This document shows, in pieces, positions 28,106 through 36,322 of a stretch of DNA of 64,000 bases. The first letter of the stretch is position 1; each line of letters starts with the position of its first letter. Source of the DNA: Allobosea sp. UNC402CLCol (GTDB lineage: Bacteria; Pseudomonadota; Alphaproteobacteria; Rhizobiales; Beijerinckiaceae); NCBI RefSeq assembly GCF_000745475.1, contig NZ_JQJJ01000008.1:682001-746000 (forward strand), read 5' to 3'. The notes under the pieces were generated by a model that searched no databases, had not been told where the DNA came from, and worked only from the letters and a program-made list of their open reading frames with translations. The translations under genes and the position numbers were made by a program.

Positions 28106-28604
28106 CCCGTAGCGGGCTCACCGCCCCGCGCCGCTGCGCCAGCACGCCCTCGACGAGCTCCAGCGCCAGGAAGCGCGAGGGATCGGCAGGGCCGGGCAGG
28201 ATGAGCTGCCCCGGCGGAATGACCTTGAAGCCGAAGCGGGCGTAATAGGGCGCATCGCCGATCAGCATGACGAGGTCGTGCCCGGCCGCGCGCGCCGCCT
28301 CGATCGAGCGGTTCATCAGTGCCGCGCCGATCCCCCTGCCCTCGAAGGCCGGATCGACCGTCAGCGGCCCGAGCATCAGCGCCGTATGTCCGCCGGCGGC
28401 GACCGGCGTCACCTTGACCGAGCCCACGAGGAAGGTGCCGACATGCGCCGCGAAGGACAAAGCCGGATCGGGCGGCACGCCTTCGCGCAGACGGAAGGCG
28501 GTGCGCGCGAAGCGGCCGGGGCCGAAGGCGCGCTCATGCAGCCGCTCGATGGCGGCCTGGTCCACGGGAAGCTCGTGGCGAATGGTCAAAGGCAGGGATG
28601 TCAT
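28089..28604 (-). CDS. GNAT family N-acetyltransferase
   Basis: The 171-residue protein has the acetyl-CoA binding motif VDPAFEGRGIGAALM (about 88-102) and the following YYARFGF motif common to the YhbS-like branch. Its substrate is unknown. The 3' end overlaps the convergent membrane-protein gene by 17 bp. Confidence 0.88.
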   Translation of the reverse strand: MTSLPLTIRHELPVDQAAIERLHERAFGPGRFARTAFRLREGVPPDPALSFAAHVGTFLVGSVKVTPVAAGGHTALMLGPLTVDPAFEGRGIGAALMNRSIEAARAAGHDLVMLIGDAPYYARFGFKVIPPGQLILPGPADPSRFLALELVEGVLAQRRGAVSPLRATPRA

Positions 28605-28905
28605 GACGACCGGAGAAAACAGCAGCGGCGGGATAATGACGAAGGCCGGGCGCGCGGGCGCTCAGGCCGGGAGGCGCATTCAGCGCATCGGTCGTCGCAG
28701 GTCGCTCTGGCTGTGAAGGTCGTTCATCGAGCGCGCCTCTAGCAGAGCTTCGCATGGGCGTCCATCGCTTCCTGCGCAGCCATGGCCGGCTTGCCGCCTC
28801 GCAGCGATTGGTTTCAACTCCTCCTCGACCTGCAAGAGCAACGACAAGCGGGCGGGCCAGAGCATGCCGATGCGCAGGCGCCTCCCCGAAAACGGAGGAA
28901 ACCTC
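28605..28905. other. Intergenic gap of 301 bp
   Basis: This stretch lies between the divergent GNAT and periplasmic lyase genes. I find no ORF with plausible coding character, no RNA gene and no clear repeat. It must contain the promoters of both genes, but no convincing -35/-10 pair stands out. A strong ribosome site (GGAGGA, 28894-28899) closes it. Confidence 0.5.
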
Positions 28906-30450
28906 ATGATGAACAAGCTGATGCGGGCGGGCATCGCGGCCCTGGCGGTCGCCTGCGCGCTGCCTGCGGGAGCCCAGCAGCAAGGCGGGCCGAACAAGGC
29001 TCCGCCGCGCGACGAATTCTTCTGGCTCGGCGAGATCAACAAGGCGAGCACCGTCATCAACAGCCAGGCGGGCCTGCTCGACAAGGCGCTCGCCCCCAAG
29101 ATCGCACAGGGCATCGCGCGGGTGATCGAGGCCGGCAACCAGCCCGGCGTCAGGCGCCCCTCGACCGTCATCACCTTCGAGCCGCTGATGATCAAGGAGG
29201 CCGGTGTCGAGGTCACGCTGATCCATGCCGGCCGCTCAAGCCAGGACATGCACGCGACCTATCGCGCGGCGATCATGCGCGACCGGCTGCTGGCATTGGC
29301 CGACCAGCTCGGCAAGACCATGCGGACGATGGTCGAGCTGGCCGCGGCGCATCAAGGCACCATCGTCCCCAACTACACCAACGGCGTCGCCGCCCAGCCC
29401 AACAGCTATGGCCATTACCTGCTCGGCCTCGTCGCCGGCTTCGACAGGGATGCCCAGCGCATCCGCGAGTTCTACGCCCGGCTCGACCATTCGCCGATGG
29501 GCACGACCGTGCTCAACGGCACGAGCTGGCCGCTCGACCGCCAGCGCATGGCCGATTATCTCGGCTTCGGCGCCCTCGTCGACAACGCCTATGATGCCTC
29601 GCAGATCGCGGCCGCCGATCTGCCCGTCGAAGCGGGCTCCATCGTCACCGGCATCGCGCTCCACACCGGCGGCTACATCCAGGACGTGATGACGCAATAT
29701 GCGCAGCCACGCCCCTGGATTCTCCTGCGCGAAGAAGGCGGCACCACCGGCGGCGGCACCACCTATGTGTCGAGCGCCATGCCGCAGAAGCGCAATCCCG
29801 GCCTGCTCAACGGCACGCGCGAGCAGGCCTCGACAGCGCTCACATTGGCGATGGGCCCGGTCTTCAAGGCCCACAACATCCCGCCCGGCATGCCCGACCC
29901 CAAGGACGCCAAGGCCAACAGCGCGATGATCGACAGCGCCACCAGGACCCTTCAGGATCTCGACCGCATCCTGAAGGCGCTGGCGATCGATCCCGAACGG
30001 GCTCTGGACGAGCTCAACAGCGACTGGACCGCCTCCCAGGAACTCGCCGACGTGCTGATGCGGAGGTACAAGCTGCCCTTCCGCGCCGGGCACCATTTCG
30101 CCTCCGAGGTCGTCGATTACGCCAAGCTCAACGCCATCAAGCCGACCGATTTCCCCTATGCGCAGGCCCAGGCGATCTACCGCAAGGCCGCCGCCGAAAT
30201 GCAGCTTTCGCCGGCCGAGCTGCCGATGAGCGAGGCCGAGTTCCGCGCGACGCTCGATCCCGTCGCCATCGTGAAGAACCGAGCCACCTCCGGCGGCCCG
30301 CAGCCGGCCGAAATGGAGCGCATGCTGCGCGAGGCCCGGCAGCGCCTCGACCAGCAGGATGGCTGGGTCAAGGAGAAGCGCGCGCGGATCGCCGATGCTC
30401 TCGCCAGGCTCGACGCGGATTTCACCGCGCTCGCCAAAAGCGCCAACTGA
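28906..30450 (+). CDS. Periplasmic argininosuccinate lyase-like protein (fumarase/aspartase superfamily)
   Basis: The 514-residue protein begins with a Sec signal peptide (hydrophobic core 8-20, cleavage near AGA-QQQ at 23-24). The superfamily signature SSAMPQKRNP lies near residues 289-298. The upstream HATYRAAIMRDRLL and NSYGHYLLG segments resemble the lyase active-site regions. Members eliminate fumarate or similar acids from substituted succinates, and almost all are cytoplasmic. The export signal makes the substrate an open question. The ATG at 28906 was chosen for GGAGGA 7 bp upstream; a second ATG follows directly. Confidence 0.8.
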   Translation: MMNKLMRAGIAALAVACALPAGAQQQGGPNKAPPRDEFFWLGEINKASTVINSQAGLLDKALAPKIAQGIARVIEAGNQPGVRRPSTVITFEPLMIKEAGVEVTLIHAGRSSQDMHATYRAAIMRDRLLALADQLGKTMRTMVELAAAHQGTIVPNYTNGVAAQPNSYGHYLLGLVAGFDRDAQRIREFYARLDHSPMGTTVLNGTSWPLDRQRMADYLGFGALVDNAYDASQIAAADLPVEAGSIVTGIALHTGGYIQDVMTQYAQPRPWILLREEGGTTGGGTTYVSSAMPQKRNPGLLNGTREQASTALTLAMGPVFKAHNIPPGMPDPKDAKANSAMIDSATRTLQDLDRILKALAIDPERALDELNSDWTASQELADVLMRRYKLPFRAGHHFASEVVDYAKLNAIKPTDFPYAQAQAIYRKAAAEMQLSPAELPMSEAEFRATLDPVAIVKNRATSGGPQPAEMERMLREARQRLDQQDGWVKEKRARIADALARLDADFTALAKSAN

Positions 30451-30494
30451 CACGAGCGCGAACGGACGATCTTCGGGCGCCCTTCCGGCCCGCC

Positions 30495-31004
30495 TCACCA
30501 ATCGGCGGCCGGCGGCAGGTCCTTGGCGATCTCCTCCAGCCGACGGCGCGTCCCGGCCGTCACGCCCTCCGGCAGGTGGTCGAGCGGAAAGAAGCCGGCC
30601 TCGGCGATCTCGCGATCGGGTCTCTTGACGCTATCCACCCGGAAGGCCCGCACGACATAGAGCGCGACATGGTCGCGCCGCGAGACGCGGCGGTTGAAAT
30701 AGATACCGTGCAGGCGGGGCGTGCCCGTCGGCGTGATGCAGGCCTCCTCCTGCAGCTCGCGCGCCAATGCGTCCAGGACCGTCTCCCCCACCTCGACCCC
30801 GCCACCGGGAAGATGCCAGCCGGGAACATAGGTGTGGCGGATGAGGAAGACCTCGCCGGCTTCGCTGATCACAGCCACCCGCACCCCGAAGGTGACGCTG
30901 CGAACCAGCCGGAAATAAAGATGCAGCAGGCGCCCCAGCATCCGGCGCGCCCATGAAAGGCCGGGCTCTTCACGCATAGCCCTTTCGGGCGGTGATGGCT
31001 CCAT
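30495..31004 (-). CDS. Nudix hydrolase domain protein
   Basis: The 169-residue protein has a full Nudix box (GGGVEVGETVLDALARELQE then EA, about 67-88). The N-terminal stretch (LLHLYFRLVRSVTFGVRVAV) is a short amphipathic or membrane-touching helix seen in several Nudix proteins of this order. Substrate unknown. An ATG at 30977, preceded by AAAGGG, is an equally possible start. Confidence 0.85.
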   Translation of the reverse strand: MEPSPPERAMREEPGLSWARRMLGRLLHLYFRLVRSVTFGVRVAVISEAGEVFLIRHTYVPGWHLPGGGVEVGETVLDALARELQEEACITPTGTPRLHGIYFNRRVSRRDHVALYVVRAFRVDSVKRPDREIAEAGFFPLDHLPEGVTAGTRRRLEEIAKDLPPAADW

Positions 31005-31035
31005 CGGCTCGTTTTCCCATCCCAGATGAATTGTC

Positions 31036-31052
31036 TATGCAAAAACTGCATA
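31036..31052. promoter_or_regulatory. Perfect dyad TATGCA-N5-TGCATA
   Basis: TATGCA (31036-31041) and TGCATA (31047-31052) form a 17-bp perfect dyad with the T-N11-A spacing expected of LysR-type operators. It lies between the Nudix gene and a small divergent ORF. A weak -10-like TAGATT follows at 31063-31068. No LysR gene is in the window. Confidence 0.45.
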
Positions 31053-31139
31053 ACGGACGCGTTAGATTAACTCTGGCCCTGTCACAAACGCGCCCCAAAT
31101 GAGAGCGCATAGAAACGCCTGTCCGCTGGAACCCGAACC

Positions 31140-31256
31140 ATGTTGCTCTCTTTCATCATCTCCCGCTTCAAGGCCAAGCCGGCCTATGTCTGGAAGCCCG
31201 CCGTCACGATGACCGATTCCCGCATCGTGTCCGAGCTCACCGGCGCTGCCAACTAA
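31140..31256 (+). CDS. Small hypothetical protein (38 aa)
   Basis: The ORF reads MLLSFIISRFKAKPAYVWK at its start and ends in TAA. Nearly every codon uses G or C in the third position, as in neighbouring genes, which argues that it is translated. The product is short and basic with a hydrophobic N-terminus. I do not recognise it. The dyad at 31036-31052 lies 88 bp upstream. It could be a small stress- or LysR-controlled protein; this is speculation. Confidence 0.45.
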   Translation: MLLSFIISRFKAKPAYVWKPAVTMTDSRIVSELTGAAN

Positions 31257-31333
31257 GATCGCCTGTCCGCCCCGCCGACCGCGCTGAATTGCGCGCTTGA
31301 CGGGGGGCCTGCCGTGAGGGCAAGCGCTGGAGC

Positions 31334-32227
31334 GTGTTCAAGCTCGCGCACCTGTCCGACCCGCATCTCGGCCCGCTGGCCGGGTTTTCTTTGCATCAGC
31401 TTCTCGGCAAGCGCGCGACCGGTTATGTCAACTGGCGCCGCAAGCGCCGGCATGCGCATGACATGGACATCCTGGCGCGGATCGTCGCCGATATCCATGC
31501 GCAGGCTCCCGATCACGTCGCCTGCACCGGCGATGTCGCGCATATCGGCTTGCCGAACGAGTTCAAGACAGCCGTCTCCTTCCTTGACACGCTGGGCCCC
31601 CGCGAGGCGGTCAGCTTCGTGCCGGGCAATCACGACGCCTATGCGCGCTCCTCGCTGAAGGCGCTCGCCAGCCTGCTGGCGCCCTGGTCGGCGAGCGATG
31701 ACGACGTCGCCGCCTATCCCTGGTATCGCCGCCGCGGGCCGGTGGCCCTGATCGGCGTCAGCAGCGCCGTGCCGACCCTGCCGCTGATGGCGACGGGCCG
31801 CGTCGGCGGCGAGCAGATCGCCAGGACGGGCGCGCTGCTCGACCGCGCCCGCGACGAGAAGCTGATCCGCGTCATCCTCATCCATCACCCGCCCTATGTC
31901 GGCGGCGCCAAGCGTGGCCGCGAACTGGTCGATGCTGCCGCCTTCGAGGCCATGCTGAAGCAGAAGGGCGCCGACCTCGTCCTGCACGGCCACAACCACA
32001 TGTTCTCGCTGGCCTGGCGCCCGGGCCCGGAGCACGACATGCCGATCGTCGGCGTGCCCTCCGCCTCGCTCGGCCCGCTCGGCCATGGCGAGCTCGGCAC
32101 CTGGCATCTCCTTCATATCGACGGCGATGCCGGGAAGCCGCAGATCACGCTGGAGCAGCGCGGCTTCGAGCCTGACGGAACGGTCATGCTCCGCCAGACG
32201 ATCGCGCTGCACGCAAAGCCCGTGTAA
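31334..32227 (+). CDS. Metallophosphoesterase (calcineurin-like)
   Basis: The 297-residue protein carries the metallophosphatase blocks LSDPHLG (6-12), TGDVAHIG, PGNHD, LIHHPP and LHGHNH, which supply the two-metal site. It hydrolyses phosphomono- or diesters; cyclic nucleotides or UDP-diacylglucosamine-like substrates are possible, but nothing discriminates. The start is a GTG at 31334, giving (V/M)FKLAHLSDPH, and a spaced GAGGG lies upstream. Confidence 0.88.
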   Translation: MFKLAHLSDPHLGPLAGFSLHQLLGKRATGYVNWRRKRRHAHDMDILARIVADIHAQAPDHVACTGDVAHIGLPNEFKTAVSFLDTLGPREAVSFVPGNHDAYARSSLKALASLLAPWSASDDDVAAYPWYRRRGPVALIGVSSAVPTLPLMATGRVGGEQIARTGALLDRARDEKLIRVILIHHPPYVGGAKRGRELVDAAAFEAMLKQKGADLVLHGHNHMFSLAWRPGPEHDMPIVGVPSASLGPLGHGELGTWHLLHIDGDAGKPQITLEQRGFEPDGTVMLRQTIALHAKPV

Positions 32228-32314
32228 CGCCGGCACAACGTTACTTTTGCTCCCTCCGCATTTACCCGCCTTTCACGCGCAGGTCGTAGGCTCTCTTCAG
32301 GGAAGGAGCGTGCG

Positions 32315-32950
32315 ATGTTTGCCGGAACGCTCGGCCGCAGCCAGTTCTTCGTCAGGTCAAGTCTGCTCGGCCTGGCCGAGACCGCGGTCCTGCTGACCTG
32401 CGTCGCAGTCCAGCACGAGGCCTTCTTCGGTCCACCCGGACAGGGGCGCTACCGGCTGGCCGCGACGGCTTTCCTGGTCGGCGCCTTTTTCGGATACAAG
32501 CGCGTCAGCTATGCCATCCGCCGCAACCGCGACGCCGGCGGTGGCGAATTGCTGGCCGGCATCTACCTGATCGTCACCTGCACGGCGCTCGCCCTGCAAA
32601 TCCAGGCCTTGATCGTGCGGACGAACGAAAGCCCGCTGGACGGCACGGAACATGCCGGCCTGGTCTATCTCCTGCTGGGCGGCTTCTGGTTCTATCTCCT
32701 GTACGCGCCATCCGCCCCCGCCGAGGCGCGCAGCGGCGCCGGTTCGTCACCCGGCCGCTTCATCTCGGCCGACGGCGACCCGGGGCGCGTCGATACGCAG
32801 CTCGCGCTGGCCATGGAACAGGCGATCGCCGGCGAGAGGCCGATCCCGATGGTGCCCGTCCCCGCCCGCCCACCGGGCTTCCTCGGCTCGGCCCGTCAGG
32901 CGCCGGTGCCGCACCGGCGAACCGAATTCGGCCGGCGCGGTCTGAAATAG
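32315..32950 (+). CDS. DUF805-like membrane protein
   Basis: The 211-residue protein has about four helices in its first 130 residues. The opening GRSQFFVRSSLLGLAE and the loop YAIRRNRDAGGGELL resemble the DUF805 pattern (GR-x-x-R-x-x-F-W and RR-x-x-D). The C-terminal 80 residues are polar, Pro/Arg-rich and probably disordered. A good ribosome site (AGGGAAGGAG) precedes the ATG. Function unknown. Confidence 0.65.
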   Translation: MFAGTLGRSQFFVRSSLLGLAETAVLLTCVAVQHEAFFGPPGQGRYRLAATAFLVGAFFGYKRVSYAIRRNRDAGGGELLAGIYLIVTCTALALQIQALIVRTNESPLDGTEHAGLVYLLLGGFWFYLLYAPSAPAEARSGAGSSPGRFISADGDPGRVDTQLALAMEQAIAGERPIPMVPVPARPPGFLGSARQAPVPHRRTEFGRRGLK

Positions 32951-32952
32951 GA

Positions 32953-32996
32953 CATCGGCCCGAAAAGCGGACTGCGGTTTTCGGGAAAAGCCGATG
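32953..32996. repeat. Intergenic palindromic element, family A, copy 3
   Basis: CATCGG and CCGATG arms enclose CCGAAAAGCGGACTGCGGTT followed by TTCGGG. It lies between the convergent DUF805-like and SDR genes. Confidence 0.65.
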
Positions 32997-33011
32997 CTGT
33001 AGCCGGCCCGC

Positions 33012-33758
33012 TCAGACGCAGCGCCCGCCATCGACGGCCAGCACGCTGCCGGTCACCATGTCGGCCTCGTCCGAGCAGAGGAACAACGCGGCATTGGCGA
33101 TGTCCTGCGGCGTCGAGAAGCGGCCCCACGGAATCGAGGCCGTGAACTGCGCGCGCCGCTCCGGCGTGTCTTCCCCCATGAAGGTGGCCAGCAGCGGCGT
33201 CTCGCCCGCGACCGGCGCGATGGCGTTGACGCGGATCTTGTCCGGCGCGAGCTCGACCGCCATCGATTGCGAGATCAGGTTCGCGGCGCCCTTCGAGCCA
33301 TTGTACCAGGTCAGGCCCGGGCGCGGCCGCACGCCCGCCGTCGAGCCGATATTCAGGATGACGCCGCCGCCATGCTCGCGGAAATGCGGCACGGTCGCCC
33401 GCGCCATCAGGTAGATCGACTTCACATTGACCGCGAAGATCCGGTCGAACTCCTCCTCGGTCACCTCGGTCATCGGCTTGTTGCGATGGGTCGTGCCGGC
33501 ATTGTTGACGACGATGTCGAGCCGCCCGACCTTGGCGAGGATCTTCTCCACCGCCTTGTCGACGCTCTTGGCCTTGCCGACATCGCAGGTGACGGCGAAA
33601 GCCTTGCGGCCGATCGCCTTCGCGGCCTCCTTCGCCTTGTCGCCGTTGATATCGAGCACCGCGACGCGCGCGCCCTCGCGCACGAAAGTCTCGGCGATGC
33701 CGAAGCCGAAACCCTGTGCCGCGCCGGTCACCAGCGCCGTTTTGCCCTTCAGTCTCAT
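33012..33758 (-). CDS. SDR family NAD(P)-dependent oxidoreductase
   Basis: The 248-residue protein is a classical short-chain dehydrogenase. It has the cofactor motif TGAAQGFGFG (about 11-20), NNAG, catalytic Ser region NIGSTAG, YNGSK with the catalytic Tyr/Lys, and a C-terminal GSVLAVDGGRC. The Asp in VLDING at strand beta 2 favours NAD(H). Glucose dehydrogenase or 3-ketoacyl reductase activity are both possible. Confidence 0.88.
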   Translation of the reverse strand: MRLKGKTALVTGAAQGFGFGIAETFVREGARVAVLDINGDKAKEAAKAIGRKAFAVTCDVGKAKSVDKAVEKILAKVGRLDIVVNNAGTTHRNKPMTEVTEEEFDRIFAVNVKSIYLMARATVPHFREHGGGVILNIGSTAGVRPRPGLTWYNGSKGAANLISQSMAVELAPDKIRVNAIAPVAGETPLLATFMGEDTPERRAQFTASIPWGRFSTPQDIANAALFLCSDEADMVTGSVLAVDGGRCV

Positions 33759-33861
33759 GGTCGTTCCTCGTGATCTCGATTTGCCGCGATGTTTGAAACG
33801 ATTGAGCGCGGTCGTAAATGCGCTTTTGGGCGGGGCCGGATACGGAAATCGAATGGCTACT

Positions 33862-33955
33862 CGTCATTCTCGGGCGAAGCGAAGCGCAGACCCGAGAACC
33901 TCATGACGAGAGAGCGCTGGTTTACGAGATGCTCGGGTCAAGCCCGAGCATGACG
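33862..33955. repeat. Intergenic nested inverted repeat, family C, copy 2
   Basis: Outer arms CGTCAT (33862) and ATGACG (ending 33955) enclose CTCGGG/CCCGAG pairs and a GCTCGGGTCAAGCCCGAGC hairpin. It shares GCGAAGCGAAGCGCAGACCC with the copy at 2215 apart from small changes. It lies between the SDR and ABC-F genes. Confidence 0.65.
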
Positions 33956-33963
33956 GCGAGGGG

Positions 33964-35775
33964 TTACGCCCCGATCTCCTCACGCAGCATCTCGAGCTCC
34001 AGCCAGCGCTCCTCCGCGTCGCCGATCTCGCGCGCGACCTCTTCCAGCCGCGCCGTCGCCTTGGCGAAGAGCTTCGGGTCGCGGGTGTAGAGATCGCCCG
34101 CCACGGCGGCGTTGAGCTTGGCGGCTTCCGCCTGCAACGCCTCGATCTTCTTCGGCAGCGTTTCGAGCGCATGCTTCTCGTTGAAGGAGAGCTTGCGTTT
34201 GGCGCTCGAAGCGGCGGGCGCGGCCGAGGGAGCGGATTTCGGCGTGGCGGCGGACGGCTTCTCGACGGCCCTCGCCTTCGCGCCGACGCCGCGCCCACGC
34301 TGCGTCAGCATGTCGGAATAGCCGCCGGCATATTCGGTCCAGACCCCGTCGCCATCCGAGATCAGCACGGCCGAGACGACCCGGTCGAGGAAGTCGCGAT
34401 CATGGCTGACCAGCAGCACCGTGCCCTGATAATCGGCCAGCAGCTCCTGCAACAGGTCGAGCGTCTCGAGGTCGAGATCGTTGGTCGGCTCGTCCAGCAC
34501 CAGCAGGTTCGAGGGCTTCGCGAGCGCGCGCGCCAGCATCAGGCGCCCGCGCTCCCCGCCCGAGAGCGCGCCGACCGCCGTGCCACGCTGCAAAGGCTGG
34601 AACAGGAAGTCCTTCATATAGGAGATGACATGGCGCGGCTGGCCGCCGACCATGACCTGGTCCGAGCCGCCGCCGGTCAGCGCATCGCCCAGCGGCGTCG
34701 CCGGATCGAGGCTTTCGCGGCGCTGGTCGAGCGTCATCATCTCCAGCGAGGTGCCGAGCTTCACCGTGCCGGAATCGGGCTGAAGCCCGCCGGTCAGCAA
34801 ATTGATCAGCGTGGTCTTGCCGGCCCCGTTCGGTCCGACGATGCCGATCCGGTCGCCGCGCGCCACCCTAAGCGACAGGTTCTTGACGACGACGTTATCG
34901 CCATAGGCCTTGGCGACATCCACCGCCTCGATCACGAGCTTGCCGGAGGTCTGCGCCTCGCTCGCCTCCAGCCGGACATTGCCGGTGGCGACGCGTGCGG
35001 TGCGGCGCTGGTCGCGCAGCGCGAACAGCTCGCCAAGCCGGCGCTGGTTGCGGGTGCGCCGGGCGCTGACGCCATAGCGCAGCCAGTCCTCCTCACGCGC
35101 GATCTTGCGGTCGAGCTTGTGGCGGTCGAGCTCCTCCTGAGCCAGCACCTCGTCGCGCCAGGCCTCGAAATCTCCGAAGCCCTTCTCCATCCGCCGCGTC
35201 ACGCCGCGATCGAGCCAGACGGTGGCGCGTGACAGCGAGGTCAGGAAGCGCCGGTCGTGGCTGATCAGCACCATGGCCGAGCGCAACGACTTCAATTCCT
35301 GCTCCAGCCATTCGATGACGGGCAGGTCGAGATGGTTGGTCGGTTCGTCGAGAAGCAGAATGTCCGGCTCCGGCGCCAGCACCCGCGCCAGCGCCGCGCG
35401 CCGGGACTCGCCACCCGACATGGTGGCGGGATCCTCCTCCCCGGTCAGGCCGAGTTCCGTGACGAGATATTGCGCACGATAGGCGTCGTCACCCGGCCCA
35501 AGGCCAGCTTCGACATAGGCGAGCGAGGTCTTGTAGCCGGTGAAATCCGGCTCCTGCGGCAAATAGCGGATGGTCGCGCCGGGCTGCACGAAGCGCTCGG
35601 CATGGTCGGGCTCGACGAGCCCCGCAGCGATCTTGAGCAGGGTCGACTTGCCCGAGCCGTTGCGCCCGACGAGGCTGACCCGCTCGCCGGCCGAAACGGA
35701 TATCTCGGCCGCTTCGAGCAGCGGCTGTCCGCCGAAGGTGAGCGCGACGTCGCGCAGATGCAGCAAAGGGGCCAT
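33964..35775 (-). CDS. ABC-F family ATP-binding protein (Uup-like)
   Basis: The 603-residue soluble protein has two ABC domains, with Walker A GRNGSGKSTL (about 38) and GPNGAGKTTL (about 319) and signatures MSGGESRRAAL and LSGGERGRLML. The domains are joined by a charged linker. A C-terminal coiled-coil (about 530-600, LPKKIEALQAEAAKLNAAV) is typical of Uup. ABC-F proteins act on ribosomes or DNA-linked processes and are not transporters. The ATG at 35775 gives the canonical N-terminus. Confidence 0.92.
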   Translation of the reverse strand: MAPLLHLRDVALTFGGQPLLEAAEISVSAGERVSLVGRNGSGKSTLLKIAAGLVEPDHAERFVQPGATIRYLPQEPDFTGYKTSLAYVEAGLGPGDDAYRAQYLVTELGLTGEEDPATMSGGESRRAALARVLAPEPDILLLDEPTNHLDLPVIEWLEQELKSLRSAMVLISHDRRFLTSLSRATVWLDRGVTRRMEKGFGDFEAWRDEVLAQEELDRHKLDRKIAREEDWLRYGVSARRTRNQRRLGELFALRDQRRTARVATGNVRLEASEAQTSGKLVIEAVDVAKAYGDNVVVKNLSLRVARGDRIGIVGPNGAGKTTLINLLTGGLQPDSGTVKLGTSLEMMTLDQRRESLDPATPLGDALTGGGSDQVMVGGQPRHVISYMKDFLFQPLQRGTAVGALSGGERGRLMLARALAKPSNLLVLDEPTNDLDLETLDLLQELLADYQGTVLLVSHDRDFLDRVVSAVLISDGDGVWTEYAGGYSDMLTQRGRGVGAKARAVEKPSAATPKSAPSAAPAASSAKRKLSFNEKHALETLPKKIEALQAEAAKLNAAVAGDLYTRDPKLFAKATARLEEVAREIGDAEERWLELEMLREEIGA

Positions 35776-35807
35776 GGTTCGTCCTGTGAACTGGCCTGCG
35801 GGATAGA

Positions 35808-35853
35808 GCATCGGACCGAAAAGTGGAAACCACTTTTCGGATCGATCCGATGC
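35808..35853. repeat. Intergenic palindromic element, family A, copy 4 (best preserved)
   Basis: GCATCGGACCGAAAAGTGG is followed by AAACCACTTTTCGGATCGAT and CCGATGC. The arms pair almost completely to form a hairpin of about 18 bp. It lies in front of the ABC-F gene. Confidence 0.75.
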
Positions 35854-35967
35854 TGCATGAAGACGAGAGTGCAGGCGCTGCTGTCACGCCCACCGGGCAT
35901 GGCATGCTGCTTGCCAGCCGAAATCGCGCCCTTATCGTGGCCCTCGCATCGAGTCGAAAGCCAGCCC

Positions 35968-36312
35968 ATGCCGTCAGCCCGCCCGCGCCCCATCGGAATC
36001 GGCCACAATGGCGGGCCGCCGCTGCAAGAACGCAAGCGGCGCGCGGAAACCGGCAAGGGCACGATCGGCCGCTATTTCGACTGGCGCTTCGCCCATCGCA
36101 AGGCCTGGAAGAAGCCGCGCGAGGTCGCCATCAGCCGGCAGGAGAAGGCCGAGGCGCTCGGCCTGACCTATGAGGAATATTCGCTCGAGATCATGGAGCG
36201 CGGCTATTATCCGCAGCCCGAGCATGTCGAGACGATCAAGTCCAGGCGCGCCCAACGGCGCAAGGACGGTGGCGTCGTCGGCCAGTCGCTCAAGGGCATG
36301 AAGCTGAGCTGA
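35968..36312 (+). CDS. Conserved hypothetical protein with GHNGGPPL motif
   Basis: The 114-residue basic protein begins with PIGIGHNGGPPLQERKR, a short motif that recurs at the N-terminus of many small alphaproteobacterial and phage proteins of unknown role. The remainder is rich in Arg/Lys/Glu and probably helical (SRQEKAEALGLTYEEYSLEI). Nucleic-acid binding is possible but unproven. An in-frame upstream ATG at 35899 would add 23 residues; the motif position favours 35968. Confidence 0.65.
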   Translation: MPSARPRPIGIGHNGGPPLQERKRRAETGKGTIGRYFDWRFAHRKAWKKPREVAISRQEKAEALGLTYEEYSLEIMERGYYPQPEHVETIKSRRAQRRKDGGVVGQSLKGMKLS

Positions 36313-36322
36313 GAGGTCGGGT

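Noticed and set aside
34171..35232. Long plus-strand frame opposite the ABC-F gene
   Set aside because: It is antisense to a strongly conserved protein, with low-complexity Arg/Gln/Ala composition.
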